Shown: positions 1 through 8,226, counted from the stretch's first letter. The stretch is DNA of 14,239 nt from DATAWZ01 sp036266975 (GCA_036266975.1 DATAWZ010000078.1:1-14239); one strand, 5' to 3'. A program made the numbers and translations. Notes: generated by a model from the letters alone, not told the origin.

Positions 1-1
1 T

Positions 2-521
2 CGCAGGACGCTCTCGCGCGAGGGAGACGAGCTCAGCGGCCCGGTGGTCGAGCGGGTCGGAGAGACGCTGCATGCCGCGGCGGTGGACGAGTGGGCGCGG
101 GCGCAGGTCAGCGCCGGGCGCCTTGAGCGTGAGCTGCGGCAGACGGCCTTGGCCTTGAGGGCATCCAGCCACGGCCCGCTCGCCGCGCATCCGGGCCCAG
201 AGAGCTTACGCGCGACAGCGACACGGGATCGCGCCGGGCGCACCGCGCCGTCGCGCCCGAGCAAGAAGCTTCAGCTCGGGCGGAGCTGCCGCAGGCCGAG
301 CGCGAGCGGCAAACGCCAACCGGACGGCACAGGCGGCGCTCAGCGAGGCCCGGCGCCGTGCCGAGCGCGCGTCCCGGAAGCTGGCGCTGGTCGAGAAGCG
401 CTGCGAGCAGGCCGCCGAGGCGCTCACGAATGCCGAGCAGGCCCTCGCCGTCGCGCGCGCCGAGGTTGACTCGAGCGCGTCCGAGCTCCGGCGTGCGCAG
501 GAGCACGGCGAGGGTCTGTAG
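2..521 (+). pseudogene. Frameshifted C-terminal part of a Solirubrobacterales-type coiled-coil hypothetical protein
   Basis: The gene enters from the left edge. Its first stretch reads in the frame starting at base 2 and includes VVERVGETLHAAAVDEWARA and then GRLEREL. The reading then moves to another frame around 240-310 (ARAELPQAERERQ) and to a third from about 312 to the TAG at 519-521 (LSEARRRAERASRKLALVEK, then EQALAVARAEV). Each segment has the Ala/Glu/Arg-rich helical character of one protein, so two frameshifts, near 170-255 and near 305-315, are the simplest reading. Family members as I remember them have an N-terminal region like the one at the right edge of this window, then a TLHAAAVD-like segment, then a long charged coiled coil. 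The function is unknown. Sequencing error is possible, but every other gene in the window is intact, which favours real decay. Confidence 0.6.
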
Positions 522-882
522 CCCGCCCGGACCGAACGTCACGACAACAAAGGCGACTGCCACTGGCTGGACGTACGCTCGCCCTCGCGTGGGCCCTGAC
601 GTCTGAGTCCGTCGTCGCGATGCGAGCGCTCGACCGGCGCCCAGGCGCAGGCCAAGGCGGGTCAGCCTCGGTCGGCGCCGGCGCTCGCATCGGCGGCAAT
701 GCGGGAGCGCGCACGGAACGGTGTGGAAACCGGCGCTGGGACAGAAAGGCGGGCGCCTCGCGTAGATCATTCTCCTCCGGCCGCCTCCGCGAACCCGTCG
801 ATTCCACTTCCCAGAGCCCGCAGCGCGAGCTGATCGCGCCTGCCCAGCGAGGCGCTGGAGCGTTTGCTGAGCAACGCGTTTC
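522..882. other. Gene-free interval between the broken left gene and the carboxylase operon
   Basis: About 360 bases separate the TAG of the left pseudogene from the stop codon of the convergent five-gene operon. I find no convincing coding region, RNA gene or hairpin followed by a T-run on either strand. The short open frames here are rich in Arg, Gly, Ser and Pro, as expected of non-coding GC-rich DNA. The interval may hold decayed remnants, and it must contain the end of the operon transcript, but no terminator is recognisable by eye. Confidence 0.5.
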
Positions 883-1605
883 TCACGCCGTTTCGTTCGC
901 GGTCTCTCCGATCGTTGCGACCGCGGCGAGGCGGGACGTGATGTCGGCTGGTGCCAGGTCGGCGCGTACCTCGGTGGGCGTGGCGATCAGATAGGGGTGT
1001 TCGGGCTCATGCGCGGAGGGTTCGAGGTCGGTGCGGAGCGCCACTCCAGGGCTGGCCCAGGGGCCGACGCGAAGGACCGGTGCGCCGAAGAAGTCCCCGA
1101 GGGTGTCGTGGGTGGGATCGGGCTCGCCGTCGTGTCCTGTGAGGATGAAGGCGTCGGGCTCGCGTGCGCCGAAGGTCCTGATCGTTTCGATCAGCAGAGC
1201 GGACGCGGCGGTCTGGGGCATCCCCGCCTCGCCGACCAGGCGGGCCACGGCGGGGAGGACGACGACGAGCGCCACCTGCTCGCGCAGGACGGCGCGCAAG
1301 CGCTCGAAGCCGTCCAGTGGGGCCGCGAGGTCGGTCGCTGAGAGCGCCCCTGCAGCGTCGTCGGCGTCCGCGCACGAGCGCACGGCTCGGAGAAGGGCGT
1401 GGCCGCCGTCGCCCACGGTGAGGGCCGCGAGTCGGTAGAGCCGCTGGACGCTACGCAGCGCGCGGGCGAGGGCTTCGGGGTCGCGTTGGGTGACGGCGAG
1501 GGGCAGCTGCTCGAGCCGCGCGGCATGGCGTTCGAGCATCGCCACCACGATCGGAGCGTCGGCGTGACGTTCTGCGAGCGTGGCGCGAAAGGCCGCCCGG
1601 TCCAT
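883..1605 (-). CDS. 240-residue protein, last gene of the ketone-carboxylase operon (positional match to ApcE)
   Basis: This is a soluble, mostly helical 240-residue protein with no signal peptide, membrane segment or metal motif that I can see. I do not recognise a domain. Its ATG shares one base with the TGA of the HyuB-type gene upstream (TGATG at 1607-1603), so translation is coupled and the protein is very likely made in step with the carboxylase subunits. In the acetophenone carboxylase of Aromatoleum aromaticum the fifth and last gene, apcE, encodes a loosely bound extra subunit of about 34 kDa. The present protein sits in the same place but is shorter, about 25 kDa, and I cannot confirm homology by eye. 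It could be an ApcE equivalent, an assembly factor or an unrelated partner. The C-terminal third contains the segment FILTGHDGEPDPTHDTLGDF, which looks like a conserved loop. Confidence 0.8.
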   Translation of the reverse strand: MDRAAFRATLAERHADAPIVVAMLERHAARLEQLPLAVTQRDPEALARALRSVQRLYRLAALTVGDGGHALLRAVRSCADADDAAGALSATDLAAPLDGFERLRAVLREQVALVVVLPAVARLVGEAGMPQTAASALLIETIRTFGAREPDAFILTGHDGEPDPTHDTLGDFFGAPVLRVGPWASPGVALRTDLEPSAHEPEHPYLIATPTEVRADLAPADITSRLAAVATIGETANETA

Positions 1606-3740
1606 CAGATGCGCACGATCGGTCGCTCCAGGACGCCGTCGGGCCAGGTGCCGAAGTGGGCGATCGCCTCATCGGCCGGGCGCAGCTGTGACCACTCGGC
1701 CAGGAACTCCTGGTACGGGGCGCCCTGGGCCAGGCGCTCGGTCCGGACGTGGTTGCGGGCCTGCTCGGTCGCCGGCAGGTCGGGATCGGTGCTCTCGCAG
1801 AGGAAACGTACGGCGTAGAGGTTCTCCGCGGTCCAGCGGCTGATGCGGCCGCCGCGCAGATCGGCGGCCACGGCGGCCGGGTCGCGCCTGAGCACGTCGC
1901 CGTAGCCCCCGCCGCCGCCGGCGAGCTGGACGATGACGTCGCCGTTCTGGGCGATACGGGTGACCCGGTTGGCATGCTCGAAGGCGTACCGGCCCGCGAT
2001 CGACCGCTCGGTCGCGAGCTGCAGCGTCGTGTGGGGTAGGTCCTGCGCGCCCTGCTGCAGCTTCTCCCATAGGTTGGTGCCGGAGATCCAGATCCCGGGC
2101 ATCGAGGCTGAGGGGTAGCCGCCGAACAGGCCGGCGCTGACGGGAATGAGGGAGTTCTTGCCGAGCGTCTGGAAGAACATGATCGGCACGTGGCGGGGGC
2201 ACAGGGCGGTCTCGGTACCCAGGCCGCCTTGGTGGGTGCCGAAGCCGCCGCTGTCGGTGCGCAGGTTGAAGTACAGGCGCAGGAACTGGTACTCGGTCTC
2301 TCCGTCCTCGACGTCCATCGCACGGCCGGCGTGTCCCCAGGGAAAGCCGTAGGCGTCGACGCCGTCCTTGTCGAAGCGGGCGCCGTGGCCTTCGGTGTTC
2401 AGCGTGCTCGTCTCGAGCTCGGCCACGGGCACGCCGTGCTGGTTGGGGCCGGCGAAGATGATCGCCGAGCCGGCGTTGGAGATCGGCGCGGCGACCTGGT
2501 CGTGGTCGACGCTGTCGAACATCATGCGCGAGAAGACCAGGGGGGCGAGCGACATGGCCAGGCTGCACAGCGTCGGCGAGTTGGAGATGGCGGCGTCCGG
2601 AGTGGCGTTGAACACGCTCCCGGGCGGCATCGTCCAGGTGAACGCGGCGAGCGAGCCGTTGGAGATCGGAAGGTCCTGGAAGGCGTAGGCGTAGATGTAC
2701 ACCGCGGTGTGCGCGGCGACGATGTGGGGGAAGCAGTTGTAGGAGGAGTCGTTCTCCGGCGAGGTGCCGGTGTAGTCCATGAGGATCTCGTCCCCCCGCT
2801 TGGTGGCGGCGAGCTGTCCGCGAACGAGCGCGGGCTCGCGCCCGATGGTGTCGATGAACACGGTGGCGCGGAAGGTGCCGTCGTTCCAGCGTGAGATCCG
2901 CCGGCGCGCGGCGGTCTCGGCTTCGACGACGTGGCGGCGCAGCAGGCCCCGCATGAACTCGTTGCCGCGTTCGTCGGCGAGCTCCTGCAGACGGATGCGC
3001 AGGCGGTCCGCCCCGGTGGCGCGAGCGCGGGTGTCGACGGCCTGCATGCGCGGGGCGCGGCCCATCTGGTTGACCATCATCTCCAGGACGTCCGAGCGGA
3101 TGCGGTAGTTCTCACCGATCCGCATCGGGGTGATCTTCATCCCCTCGTCGTTGCGCGTGCGCGCGGACAGCGGCATGCCGCCGGGCTCGATCGCCCCGGT
3201 CTCCGGCTGGTGGGCGAGGGCGGCCGACCAGGCGATCAGCTCGCCGTCGTGGAAGATCGGCTCGAAGGCGACCTGGTCGGGGTTGTGAATGCCGCCGTAG
3301 GCGGCCTCGTTGGCGTACCAGATGTCGCCCTCGCGGACGCCGACGGTCGGGTCGGTGAGGAACTTGTGCAGCACGTACTTGACCGGGAGCGTGGCGGTCA
3401 CGCAGTGCAGGTAGGTGCCGGCCGAGGCGTTGACGAGGTCGCCGTTGGCGGTGTAGATGGCGACGATGCAGTCGCCGGAGCGCAGCATCGAGGTCACACC
3501 GCTACGGGTGAAGATCTCGCGCGTCTCGGCCAGGAAGTTGACGAGCTTCTCGCGGTAGATCTCGTAGTCGCCGGGGGCGAGCAGCTCCATCGCGTGCGCC
3601 TCGCGCTCGCTGGTCGGCTCGGGCTTGATCCACTGCACGACGTTGGCCGGAGTCACCTCCAGCGGCGTGACCCGCAGGTGCTCGGGGACGTCCTCAGGCG
3701 CGTAGAACGCCGGCTCGGCCTGCGCGACCGTGTTCGTCAT
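1605..3740 (-). CDS. HyuB-type subunit of an acetophenone-carboxylase-like complex (ApcD-like)
   Basis: The 711-residue product is a full-length member of the hydantoinase B/oxoprolinase family. Recognisable points are IHNPDQ at about 151-156 followed by FEPIFHDGELIAW, the loop AHQPETGAIEPGGMP at about 176-190, FGTHQGGLGTE in the C-terminal half, and the glycine run GGGGGYGD at about 608-615. In this family the B subunit carries the site where the activated substrate is converted. In Apc-type enzymes it is the subunit where phosphorylated ketone and carboxyphosphate are thought to meet. The ATG at 3740 has a good ribosome site (GAGGGGAG, six bases upstream) and overlaps the end of the preceding HyuA-type gene by 47 bases. 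Plain N-methylhydantoinase, caprolactamase or acetone carboxylase are alternatives. The two different HyuA-type partners and the small zinc subunit favour the Apc type. The actual ketone is unknown. Confidence 0.88.
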   Translation of the reverse strand: MTNTVAQAEPAFYAPEDVPEHLRVTPLEVTPANVVQWIKPEPTSEREAHAMELLAPGDYEIYREKLVNFLAETREIFTRSGVTSMLRSGDCIVAIYTANGDLVNASAGTYLHCVTATLPVKYVLHKFLTDPTVGVREGDIWYANEAAYGGIHNPDQVAFEPIFHDGELIAWSAALAHQPETGAIEPGGMPLSARTRNDEGMKITPMRIGENYRIRSDVLEMMVNQMGRAPRMQAVDTRARATGADRLRIRLQELADERGNEFMRGLLRRHVVEAETAARRRISRWNDGTFRATVFIDTIGREPALVRGQLAATKRGDEILMDYTGTSPENDSSYNCFPHIVAAHTAVYIYAYAFQDLPISNGSLAAFTWTMPPGSVFNATPDAAISNSPTLCSLAMSLAPLVFSRMMFDSVDHDQVAAPISNAGSAIIFAGPNQHGVPVAELETSTLNTEGHGARFDKDGVDAYGFPWGHAGRAMDVEDGETEYQFLRLYFNLRTDSGGFGTHQGGLGTETALCPRHVPIMFFQTLGKNSLIPVSAGLFGGYPSASMPGIWISGTNLWEKLQQGAQDLPHTTLQLATERSIAGRYAFEHANRVTRIAQNGDVIVQLAGGGGGYGDVLRRDPAAVAADLRGGRISRWTAENLYAVRFLCESTDPDLPATEQARNHVRTERLAQGAPYQEFLAEWSQLRPADEAIAHFGTWPDGVLERPIVRI

Positions 3741-5889
3741 GGGTGCTCCCCTCGCTGACGGAGATGATCAGGTTGCGGTGGCCGTCGACGACCAGCGAGC
3801 AGTCGGGGTCGACGACCACCGTGGTGTAGCGGCTCTGGATGAGCGCGGGTCCCTCGATCGTGGTGTCCGGCGTGAGCCGCGGCTCGGCATAGACCGCGCT
3901 GGGCACGAAGCCGCGGCCGGAGAACCATGCCGGGCGCTCGCCCACCCGCGCGGCGGCGGCGTCGCCGTCGCCCGGCTCGTAGTTGGGCCCCGACCATTGC
4001 GGCGGGGGCATCTCGGCCCGCAGGATGAAGTTGTGCACCTCCGCGCCGCCCGCCGGGAACACGTTGACTTCGCTGAACACGGCCGCGTACTCGCGCTCGA
4101 AGCGCTGGTAGACCTCGAGCACGTCGGCCTGCGAGGACAGCAGCAGCAAGGGGGAGGTGATGCGGTGGATGTGGATCTGGCCGCCGTACTTCATCTCCAG
4201 CTCGAGGGTGTACGTGGCCTGGCTGGCGTCGTAGCCCTCGCCGGTCAGGTCCTGCTCGGCGCGGGCGCGCAGCCCCTGGACGACCTGGTTGAACGACTCG
4301 TAGTCGGACAGCGGCGCCTGCGTACCAGGGGCGAGCAGGTCCAGCCGGCGCGAGGCCTCGTAGATGTGCGCGACCGGCATAGTCGAGGAGCCGAAGGCGC
4401 AGAACACGGGCGAGTAGGGGAAGATCACGATCCGCCGGCAGCCGAGCCGTCGGCCGAAGCCGGTGGCGTGGGTGGGCCCGGCGCCCCCGTAGGCGAACAG
4501 CGTGAAATCGCGCGGCTGGTAGCCGCGCAGCAGCGTTTCGCGGCTGATCACATCGGCCATGTTGGCGTCGACCAGGGCGCGGATGCGCGCGGCGGCCTCG
4601 ATCACGTCGATGCCGAGCGGCTCGGCGATGCGCCCGCGGATCGCCTTCTCGGCGAGCTCCGGGCGCAGGCGGATCTTGCCGTCGAAGTAGCGATCGGGAT
4701 CGATGTAGCCGAGGACCACGTCGGCGTCGGTGACCGTCGGCTCGGTGCCGCCGAGCCCGTAGCAGGCTGGTCCGGGCATCGAGCCCGCGCCGCGGGGACC
4801 GACCGCCAGGCGATTGGCGAGCGCGGCGTTGACGTGGGCGATCGAACCGCCGCCGGCGCCGATCGAGCGGGTCTCGAGGATGCTCATGTCGACCCAGTAG
4901 CGGTCGATGACCGGCTTGAACTGGTAGAAGCGGGTCTGGCCGTGCACGATCAGGCCGATGTCAAAGCTCGTGCCGCCCATGTCGGCGACGATCACGTCTC
5001 CGAAGCCCAGGTCCTGTCCAAGCGCGGCGCTGCCGATCAGCCCGGCGACCGGACCGCCGTTGTAGGTCTCCACCGCCGAGGTGCGGTAGACCTCGGCCAT
5101 CCCGCCGGTGTTGTGGACCATCATGATGCCGCGCGTGTAGCCGTGCTCGCGCAGCTCGTCGTTCATCCCCGAGAGCTCCTCCCACATCGCCTGGTGCAGG
5201 TAGGCATTGAGCACGGTGGTGTTGGTGCGGGTGTACTCCCAGCGCTTGGGCAGGACCTCGCAGGAGAGCATCACCGGCATGGCGCCCAGGTAGGACTCCG
5301 GGTACTCGCGCTCGATCAGCTCGCGGATGCGTCGCTCGTGGACCGGGTTGACGTAGGAGAACAGCAGCGCCACGACGAAGCCGCGCGCGCCCTGGTCGAC
5401 GAGCTCGCGCAGGCGTACGAGAAAGTGCTCCTCGTCGAGCGGCATCACGACAGCGCCGAAGCAGTCGATGCGCTCCCGCGCCCCGACGGTCATCTCGGCC
5501 GGGACGAGCGGCTCGGGCTTGTCGATGCGTGCCACGTTGCGCACGTCCTCGTTGGTCGCCGAGTCCGTCCAGGACGCGCCGCGGGCGATCTGCAGCACGT
5601 CGGTGAAGCCCTCGGTGGTGATGAGGCCGAGCTTGGGTCCCAGGCGCTGAAGCAGCGTGTTCATCGCCACGGTGGTCGAGTAGCGCACCTCGTGGGTCTG
5701 GGCGAGCAGCCGGTCCACATCTCTGCCGAGCTCCTCGGCGGCGAGCGTGAGGGCGCGCATGAAGCCGACCGCCAATCGGTACCCCGTCGTGGGGGTCTTC
5801 ACCGCCGCCACGCGGGCGTCGGGGAGGCGCACGAAGCAGTCGGTGAACGTTCCACCGATGTCGACGTCGATCGTCGCGCCCGAGCTCAC
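3694..5889 (-). CDS. Large HyuA-type ATP-binding subunit of an acetophenone-carboxylase-like complex (ApcC-like)
   Basis: The 731-residue product is a hydantoinase A/oxoprolinase protein of the ASKHA ATPase fold. Visible motifs are the first phosphate loop DVDIGGTFTD at residues 8-17, STTVAMNTLL, the second phosphate loop DMGGTSFD at 303-310, SIGAGGGSIAHV, GPACYGLGGTEPTVTDAD, and the family signature YGGAGPTHATGF at 467-478. It should bind ATP and phosphorylate a substrate, either ketone enolate or bicarbonate by analogy with Apc. The start is the GTG at 5889, not the more distal ATG. It makes a GTGA four-base overlap with the stop of the zinc-ribbon gene, and the protein then begins just before the first phosphate loop, as in the family. 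The C-terminus overlaps the next gene by 47 bases. All key HyuA motifs are intact, unlike in the smaller paralogue at 6208-8130. Confidence 0.9.
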   Translation of the reverse strand: MSSGATIDVDIGGTFTDCFVRLPDARVAAVKTPTTGYRLAVGFMRALTLAAEELGRDVDRLLAQTHEVRYSTTVAMNTLLQRLGPKLGLITTEGFTDVLQIARGASWTDSATNEDVRNVARIDKPEPLVPAEMTVGARERIDCFGAVVMPLDEEHFLVRLRELVDQGARGFVVALLFSYVNPVHERRIRELIEREYPESYLGAMPVMLSCEVLPKRWEYTRTNTTVLNAYLHQAMWEELSGMNDELREHGYTRGIMMVHNTGGMAEVYRTSAVETYNGGPVAGLIGSAALGQDLGFGDVIVADMGGTSFDIGLIVHGQTRFYQFKPVIDRYWVDMSILETRSIGAGGGSIAHVNAALANRLAVGPRGAGSMPGPACYGLGGTEPTVTDADVVLGYIDPDRYFDGKIRLRPELAEKAIRGRIAEPLGIDVIEAAARIRALVDANMADVISRETLLRGYQPRDFTLFAYGGAGPTHATGFGRRLGCRRIVIFPYSPVFCAFGSSTMPVAHIYEASRRLDLLAPGTQAPLSDYESFNQVVQGLRARAEQDLTGEGYDASQATYTLELEMKYGGQIHIHRITSPLLLLSSQADVLEVYQRFEREYAAVFSEVNVFPAGGAEVHNFILRAEMPPPQWSGPNYEPGDGDAAAARVGERPAWFSGRGFVPSAVYAEPRLTPDTTIEGPALIQSRYTTVVVDPDCSLVVDGHRNLIISVSEGSTHDEHGRAGRAGVLRA

Positions 5890-6206
5890 GTGGTCGTCCT
5901 CAGCGCGTCCAGGTCGAGCTCGATGTCGTGGGTGACTGGGTGACCGGGAGGCAGCACCTCGCAGTCGAGCATCAGCCCGCAGCCGGGACAGTAGAACTCG
6001 ACCAGCCGCATCCAGTCGGGGTGGTAGGAGAACGTGAACGGCTCGTCGACCGCGGGCTGCCAGATCTCGTGGGGATCGCGCGCCCGCACAAGCGTATGGG
6101 TCTTGTAGTTCTCCGCGGCCGGACCGAGGTCCCCGCCGCATTCGTGGCAGGCCCAGCGCAGCGCCTCGGTGTCCAGGTCCAGCGACTCGGTGACGCGCCG
6201 GCGCAT
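5886..6206 (-). CDS. Small zinc-ribbon subunit of a ketone carboxylase (ApcB-like, related to acetone carboxylase gamma)
   Basis: The 106-residue protein has two Cys-X2-Cys pairs, CHEC at 20-23 and CPGC at 73-76, plus Cys82, separated by a stretch with HPDWMRLVEFY. This is the pattern of the small zinc-binding subunit shared by acetophenone carboxylase (ApcB, about 15 kDa) and, more distantly, the gamma subunit of acetone carboxylase. The role in those enzymes is structural, inside the core complex. The ATG at 6206 was chosen because it begins one base after the TGA of the preceding HyuA-type gene. A more distal ATG exists but would bury the start inside that gene. The end overlaps the next gene's GTG by four bases. 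A small zinc protein between two HyuA genes is hard to explain for an ordinary hydantoinase, and is the strongest single sign of an Apc-type enzyme. Confidence 0.85.
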   Translation of the reverse strand: MRRRVTESLDLDTEALRWACHECGGDLGPAAENYKTHTLVRARDPHEIWQPAVDEPFTFSYHPDWMRLVEFYCPGCGLMLDCEVLPPGHPVTHDIELDLDALRTTT

Positions 6207-6207
6207 G

Positions 6208-8130
6208 TCAGGCCTCCCGGTGGATGAGTAGGTCGCCGTGCTCGCCGGCCACGGCCGCAAAGCCGGGCGGCAGCAGGGAGGTGGTGTCGATGCCTTCCAG
6301 CACGAGGGGCCCCGCGAGGCACTCGCCCGCGCGCAGCGAGCTCCAGCCCCGCACGGGCACCGGCTGGTCGGTTCCGGCGAGGCGCACGGTGCGCTCGCCG
6401 GGCCCGGGCTCGCCGTCGCTGGGCGCCTCGGGCAGCCGTGGCCTGCCGGGCGCCCGGGCGCGCACGCGCACCAGTCGGGCCGGCTCGCCGGCGGCGCCGA
6501 TCAGCTTCGCGGACTCGGTCCCGGTGCGCACCTCGCCGAGCGGCTCGGCCCGTACCGCGCCGTCGGGCCCGGTCTCGATCTCCAGCTCGCAGCGCAGCTC
6601 CTCGAGCGCCACGCCCTCGCTGCGCATGTCGGCCCGGGCGCGATCGAGCAGCTCATCCACCGCGCCGGCCAGCTCGCCGGCGTCGGGGTCGAGCTCGTAG
6701 CCATGCATGCGGTCCAGGGCCGACAGGCCGTAGGCGCTGAACACCGGCGCGAGCGCAAACGCGCGGACCGCGTCCAGGCCCGCCGCGGCGGCGACGAGGC
6801 AGCCGAGCAGGCCGCCCGCGCCGCCGCCCGCGAGCAACTCGGTGTCGGCGGGCGCGGTGCCGTGGCGGTCAAGCAGCGCGAGGATCCCCTGCGCGATGGT
6901 GTGCGCGGCGGCGGCGATCGCCTGCTCGCCGGCGCCGGGCACGTCGGTGCCCAGGGCCTGGGCGAGTGGCTGCAGCGCCCGCTCGGCGGCCGCCACGTCC
7001 AGGCGCTTGCGGCCGCCGAGGAAGCACTCGGGGTCGAACACCCCGACGCAGCAGAAGGCGTCAGTGAGGGTGGGCTGCTCGCCGCCCAGGCCGAAGGCGG
7101 CCGGGCCCGGCTGGGCGCCGGCGCTCTGGGGGCCGACCCGCACGCCCTCCTCGACGGCCTGCACGATCGAGCCGCCGCCGACGCCGATCGACTCGAGCTC
7201 GAGCAGCGGGACGGCGACCTGCGCGCCGTCGATCGTCGGCTCCACGACGTAGCGCCAGCGGCCGTCGCGCAGCAGCGCGATGTCCGAGCTGGTGCCGCCG
7301 ACGTCGAGCGTGACCAGGGCCGCGCTGCCAAGCGCGCCGGCCAGGTGCGCGGCGCCGGCCACACCGCCGGCCGGGCCCGATCCCCACGTGCGGATCGCGG
7401 TGGTCTTGGCCACGCGCGAGGTCCCGCCGTCGGCATTGGCGATGAGCAGGGGGCGGCGATGCCCCTCGCGGCGCAGCTCGTCCTCGATCCGGTACAGGAA
7501 GCGCGACATCAGCGGGTGCAGGTAGGCATTGAGCACCGCCGTGCGCACCCGGGCGCCCGCGTTCGGCGTCCGCGAGACCTGGTGGGAGCCAAGCACGGGG
7601 ACCGCGCCCAGATAGTGGCGGGGATACTCGTCGGCGATGCGCTCGCGCATCGCGCACTCCCACACGGCGAGGTCCTCGCCGTCGAGCGCGATGAGCAGCA
7701 CGCGGGCGCCCCGCTCGAGCAGGCGGCGCACCGCCCGCAGCGTGGCCCCGTTGGGGTCCTGCTTCTCCGGGACCGCTTCGATCAGCTCGGTCGTGATCGG
7801 CACCTGCTGGGGAAGGGCCGGAGCGAGCTCGTCGTGCAACGAGCGCCCCAGCAGCAGTCCGATCTTCGGGCCGCTGCGCGTGAGCAGCGCGTTGGTCCCC
7901 ACCGTGGTCGACAGCCGCACCGTGTCCGCGGTTGCGAGCAGTTCGCGGCGGCCCATGCCAAGCAGCTCGGCACCGCGGTCGATGCAGGCCATGATGCCCT
8001 CGGTCAGGTCGTGCGGCGTGGTCTCGGTCTTGACCTGCAGGCCGCCGTGGGAACCGCCGAAGTAGCCATCGGTGAACGTGCCGCCCGTGTCGATGTCGAT
8101 CGTCAGCGAAGCCGACGCCGCCTGGCCCAC
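6208..8130 (-). CDS. Small HyuA-type subunit of an acetophenone-carboxylase-like complex (ApcA-like)
   Basis: This is the first gene of the five-gene operon. The 640-residue product is a second, shorter HyuA-type protein. It keeps the ATP-binding phosphate loops DIDTGGTFTD at 12-21 and DVGGTSSD at 276-283, STTVGTNALL at 74-83, SIGVGGGSIVQ at 314-324 and GPAAFGLGGEQPTLTDA at 342-358. In place of the family signature GGAGPxHA it has GGGAGGLLG at 435-443, and its C-terminal domain is shorter than usual. In acetophenone carboxylase two different HyuA-type subunits, of about 70 and 87 kDa, occur together. This protein corresponds to the smaller one. The GTG start at 8130 has GGAG five bases upstream (8139-8136). 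Transcription must come from the divergent region at 8131-8230, so the palindrome there can control it. Confidence 0.87.
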   Translation of the reverse strand: MGQAASASLTIDIDTGGTFTDGYFGGSHGGLQVKTETTPHDLTEGIMACIDRGAELLGMGRRELLATADTVRLSTTVGTNALLTRSGPKIGLLLGRSLHDELAPALPQQVPITTELIEAVPEKQDPNGATLRAVRRLLERGARVLLIALDGEDLAVWECAMRERIADEYPRHYLGAVPVLGSHQVSRTPNAGARVRTAVLNAYLHPLMSRFLYRIEDELRREGHRRPLLIANADGGTSRVAKTTAIRTWGSGPAGGVAGAAHLAGALGSAALVTLDVGGTSSDIALLRDGRWRYVVEPTIDGAQVAVPLLELESIGVGGGSIVQAVEEGVRVGPQSAGAQPGPAAFGLGGEQPTLTDAFCCVGVFDPECFLGGRKRLDVAAAERALQPLAQALGTDVPGAGEQAIAAAAHTIAQGILALLDRHGTAPADTELLAGGGAGGLLGCLVAAAAGLDAVRAFALAPVFSAYGLSALDRMHGYELDPDAGELAGAVDELLDRARADMRSEGVALEELRCELEIETGPDGAVRAEPLGEVRTGTESAKLIGAAGEPARLVRVRARAPGRPRLPEAPSDGEPGPGERTVRLAGTDQPVPVRGWSSLRAGECLAGPLVLEGIDTTSLLPPGFAAVAGEHGDLLIHREA

Positions 8131-8135
8131 GTGAG

Positions 8136-8139
8136 CTCC
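8136..8139 (-). promoter_or_regulatory. Ribosome binding site of the ApcA-like gene
   Basis: On the - strand GGAG lies five bases before the GTG at 8130. It supports this start for the 640-residue HyuA-type protein, whose first phosphate loop begins about 11 residues later. Confidence 0.6.
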
Positions 8140-8149
8140 AATCTACCTC

Positions 8150-8168
8150 GTGCCGCACATCACGGCAC
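8150..8168. repeat. Inverted repeat GTGCCG-N7-CGGCAC near the ligase -35 position
   Basis: Perfect six-base arms (8150-8155 and 8163-8168) flank a seven-base centre. On the + strand it lies where the -35 of the ligase promoter would be expected. On the - strand it falls in the leader of the carboxylase operon and could form a hairpin. A similarly placed but different inverted repeat occurs at 10555-10574. Confidence 0.4.
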
Positions 8169-8189
8169 AGGGGGAGCGTACACTATTGT

Positions 8190-8209
8190 CCGACCGGCTA
8201 GCCGGTCGG
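8190..8209. promoter_or_regulatory. Perfect 20-bp palindrome, probable TetR-family operator (copy 1)
   Basis: CCGACCGGCTAGCCGGTCGG is identical to its own reverse complement. It starts five bases after a candidate -10 (TACACT), so it would cover the transcription start of the ligase gene, and it lies upstream of the divergent carboxylase operon. A near-identical copy stands at 10597-10616, before the hydratase gene. The TetR-type gene between the two sites is the obvious candidate ligand. Size and symmetry fit a TetR dimer site. Confidence 0.8.
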
Positions 8210-8221
8210 GTTATCGGAGTC

Positions 8222-8226
8222 GGAGG
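8222..8226 (+). promoter_or_regulatory. Ribosome binding site that fixes the CoA ligase start
   Basis: GGAGG lies four bases before the GTG at 8231. An in-frame ATG at 8150 would extend the protein by 27 residues, but it lies upstream of the candidate -10 and the palindrome and has no ribosome site, so it is unlikely to be used. Confidence 0.65.

Noticed and set aside
820..905. Faint resemblance to a sigma-70 N-terminal segment (RELIAPAQRG, then LERLLSNAF in another frame)
   Set aside because: It needs a frameshift, is under 30 residues, and overlaps the end of the convergent 240-residue gene. Chance similarity is just as likely.
3730..5943. A 737-residue open frame on the + strand
   Set aside because: It is antisense to the HyuA-type gene, which has full family motifs. 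The + strand product is a low-complexity mix of Val, Asp, Gly, His and Arg typical of the reverse of GC-rich coding DNA.
1605..8130. Reading the operon as an ordinary N-methylhydantoinase or 5-oxoprolinase
   Set aside because: Those enzymes need one HyuA-type and one HyuB-type chain. Two dissimilar HyuA-type chains plus a four- or five-cysteine small subunit between them point to the acetophenone carboxylase class.
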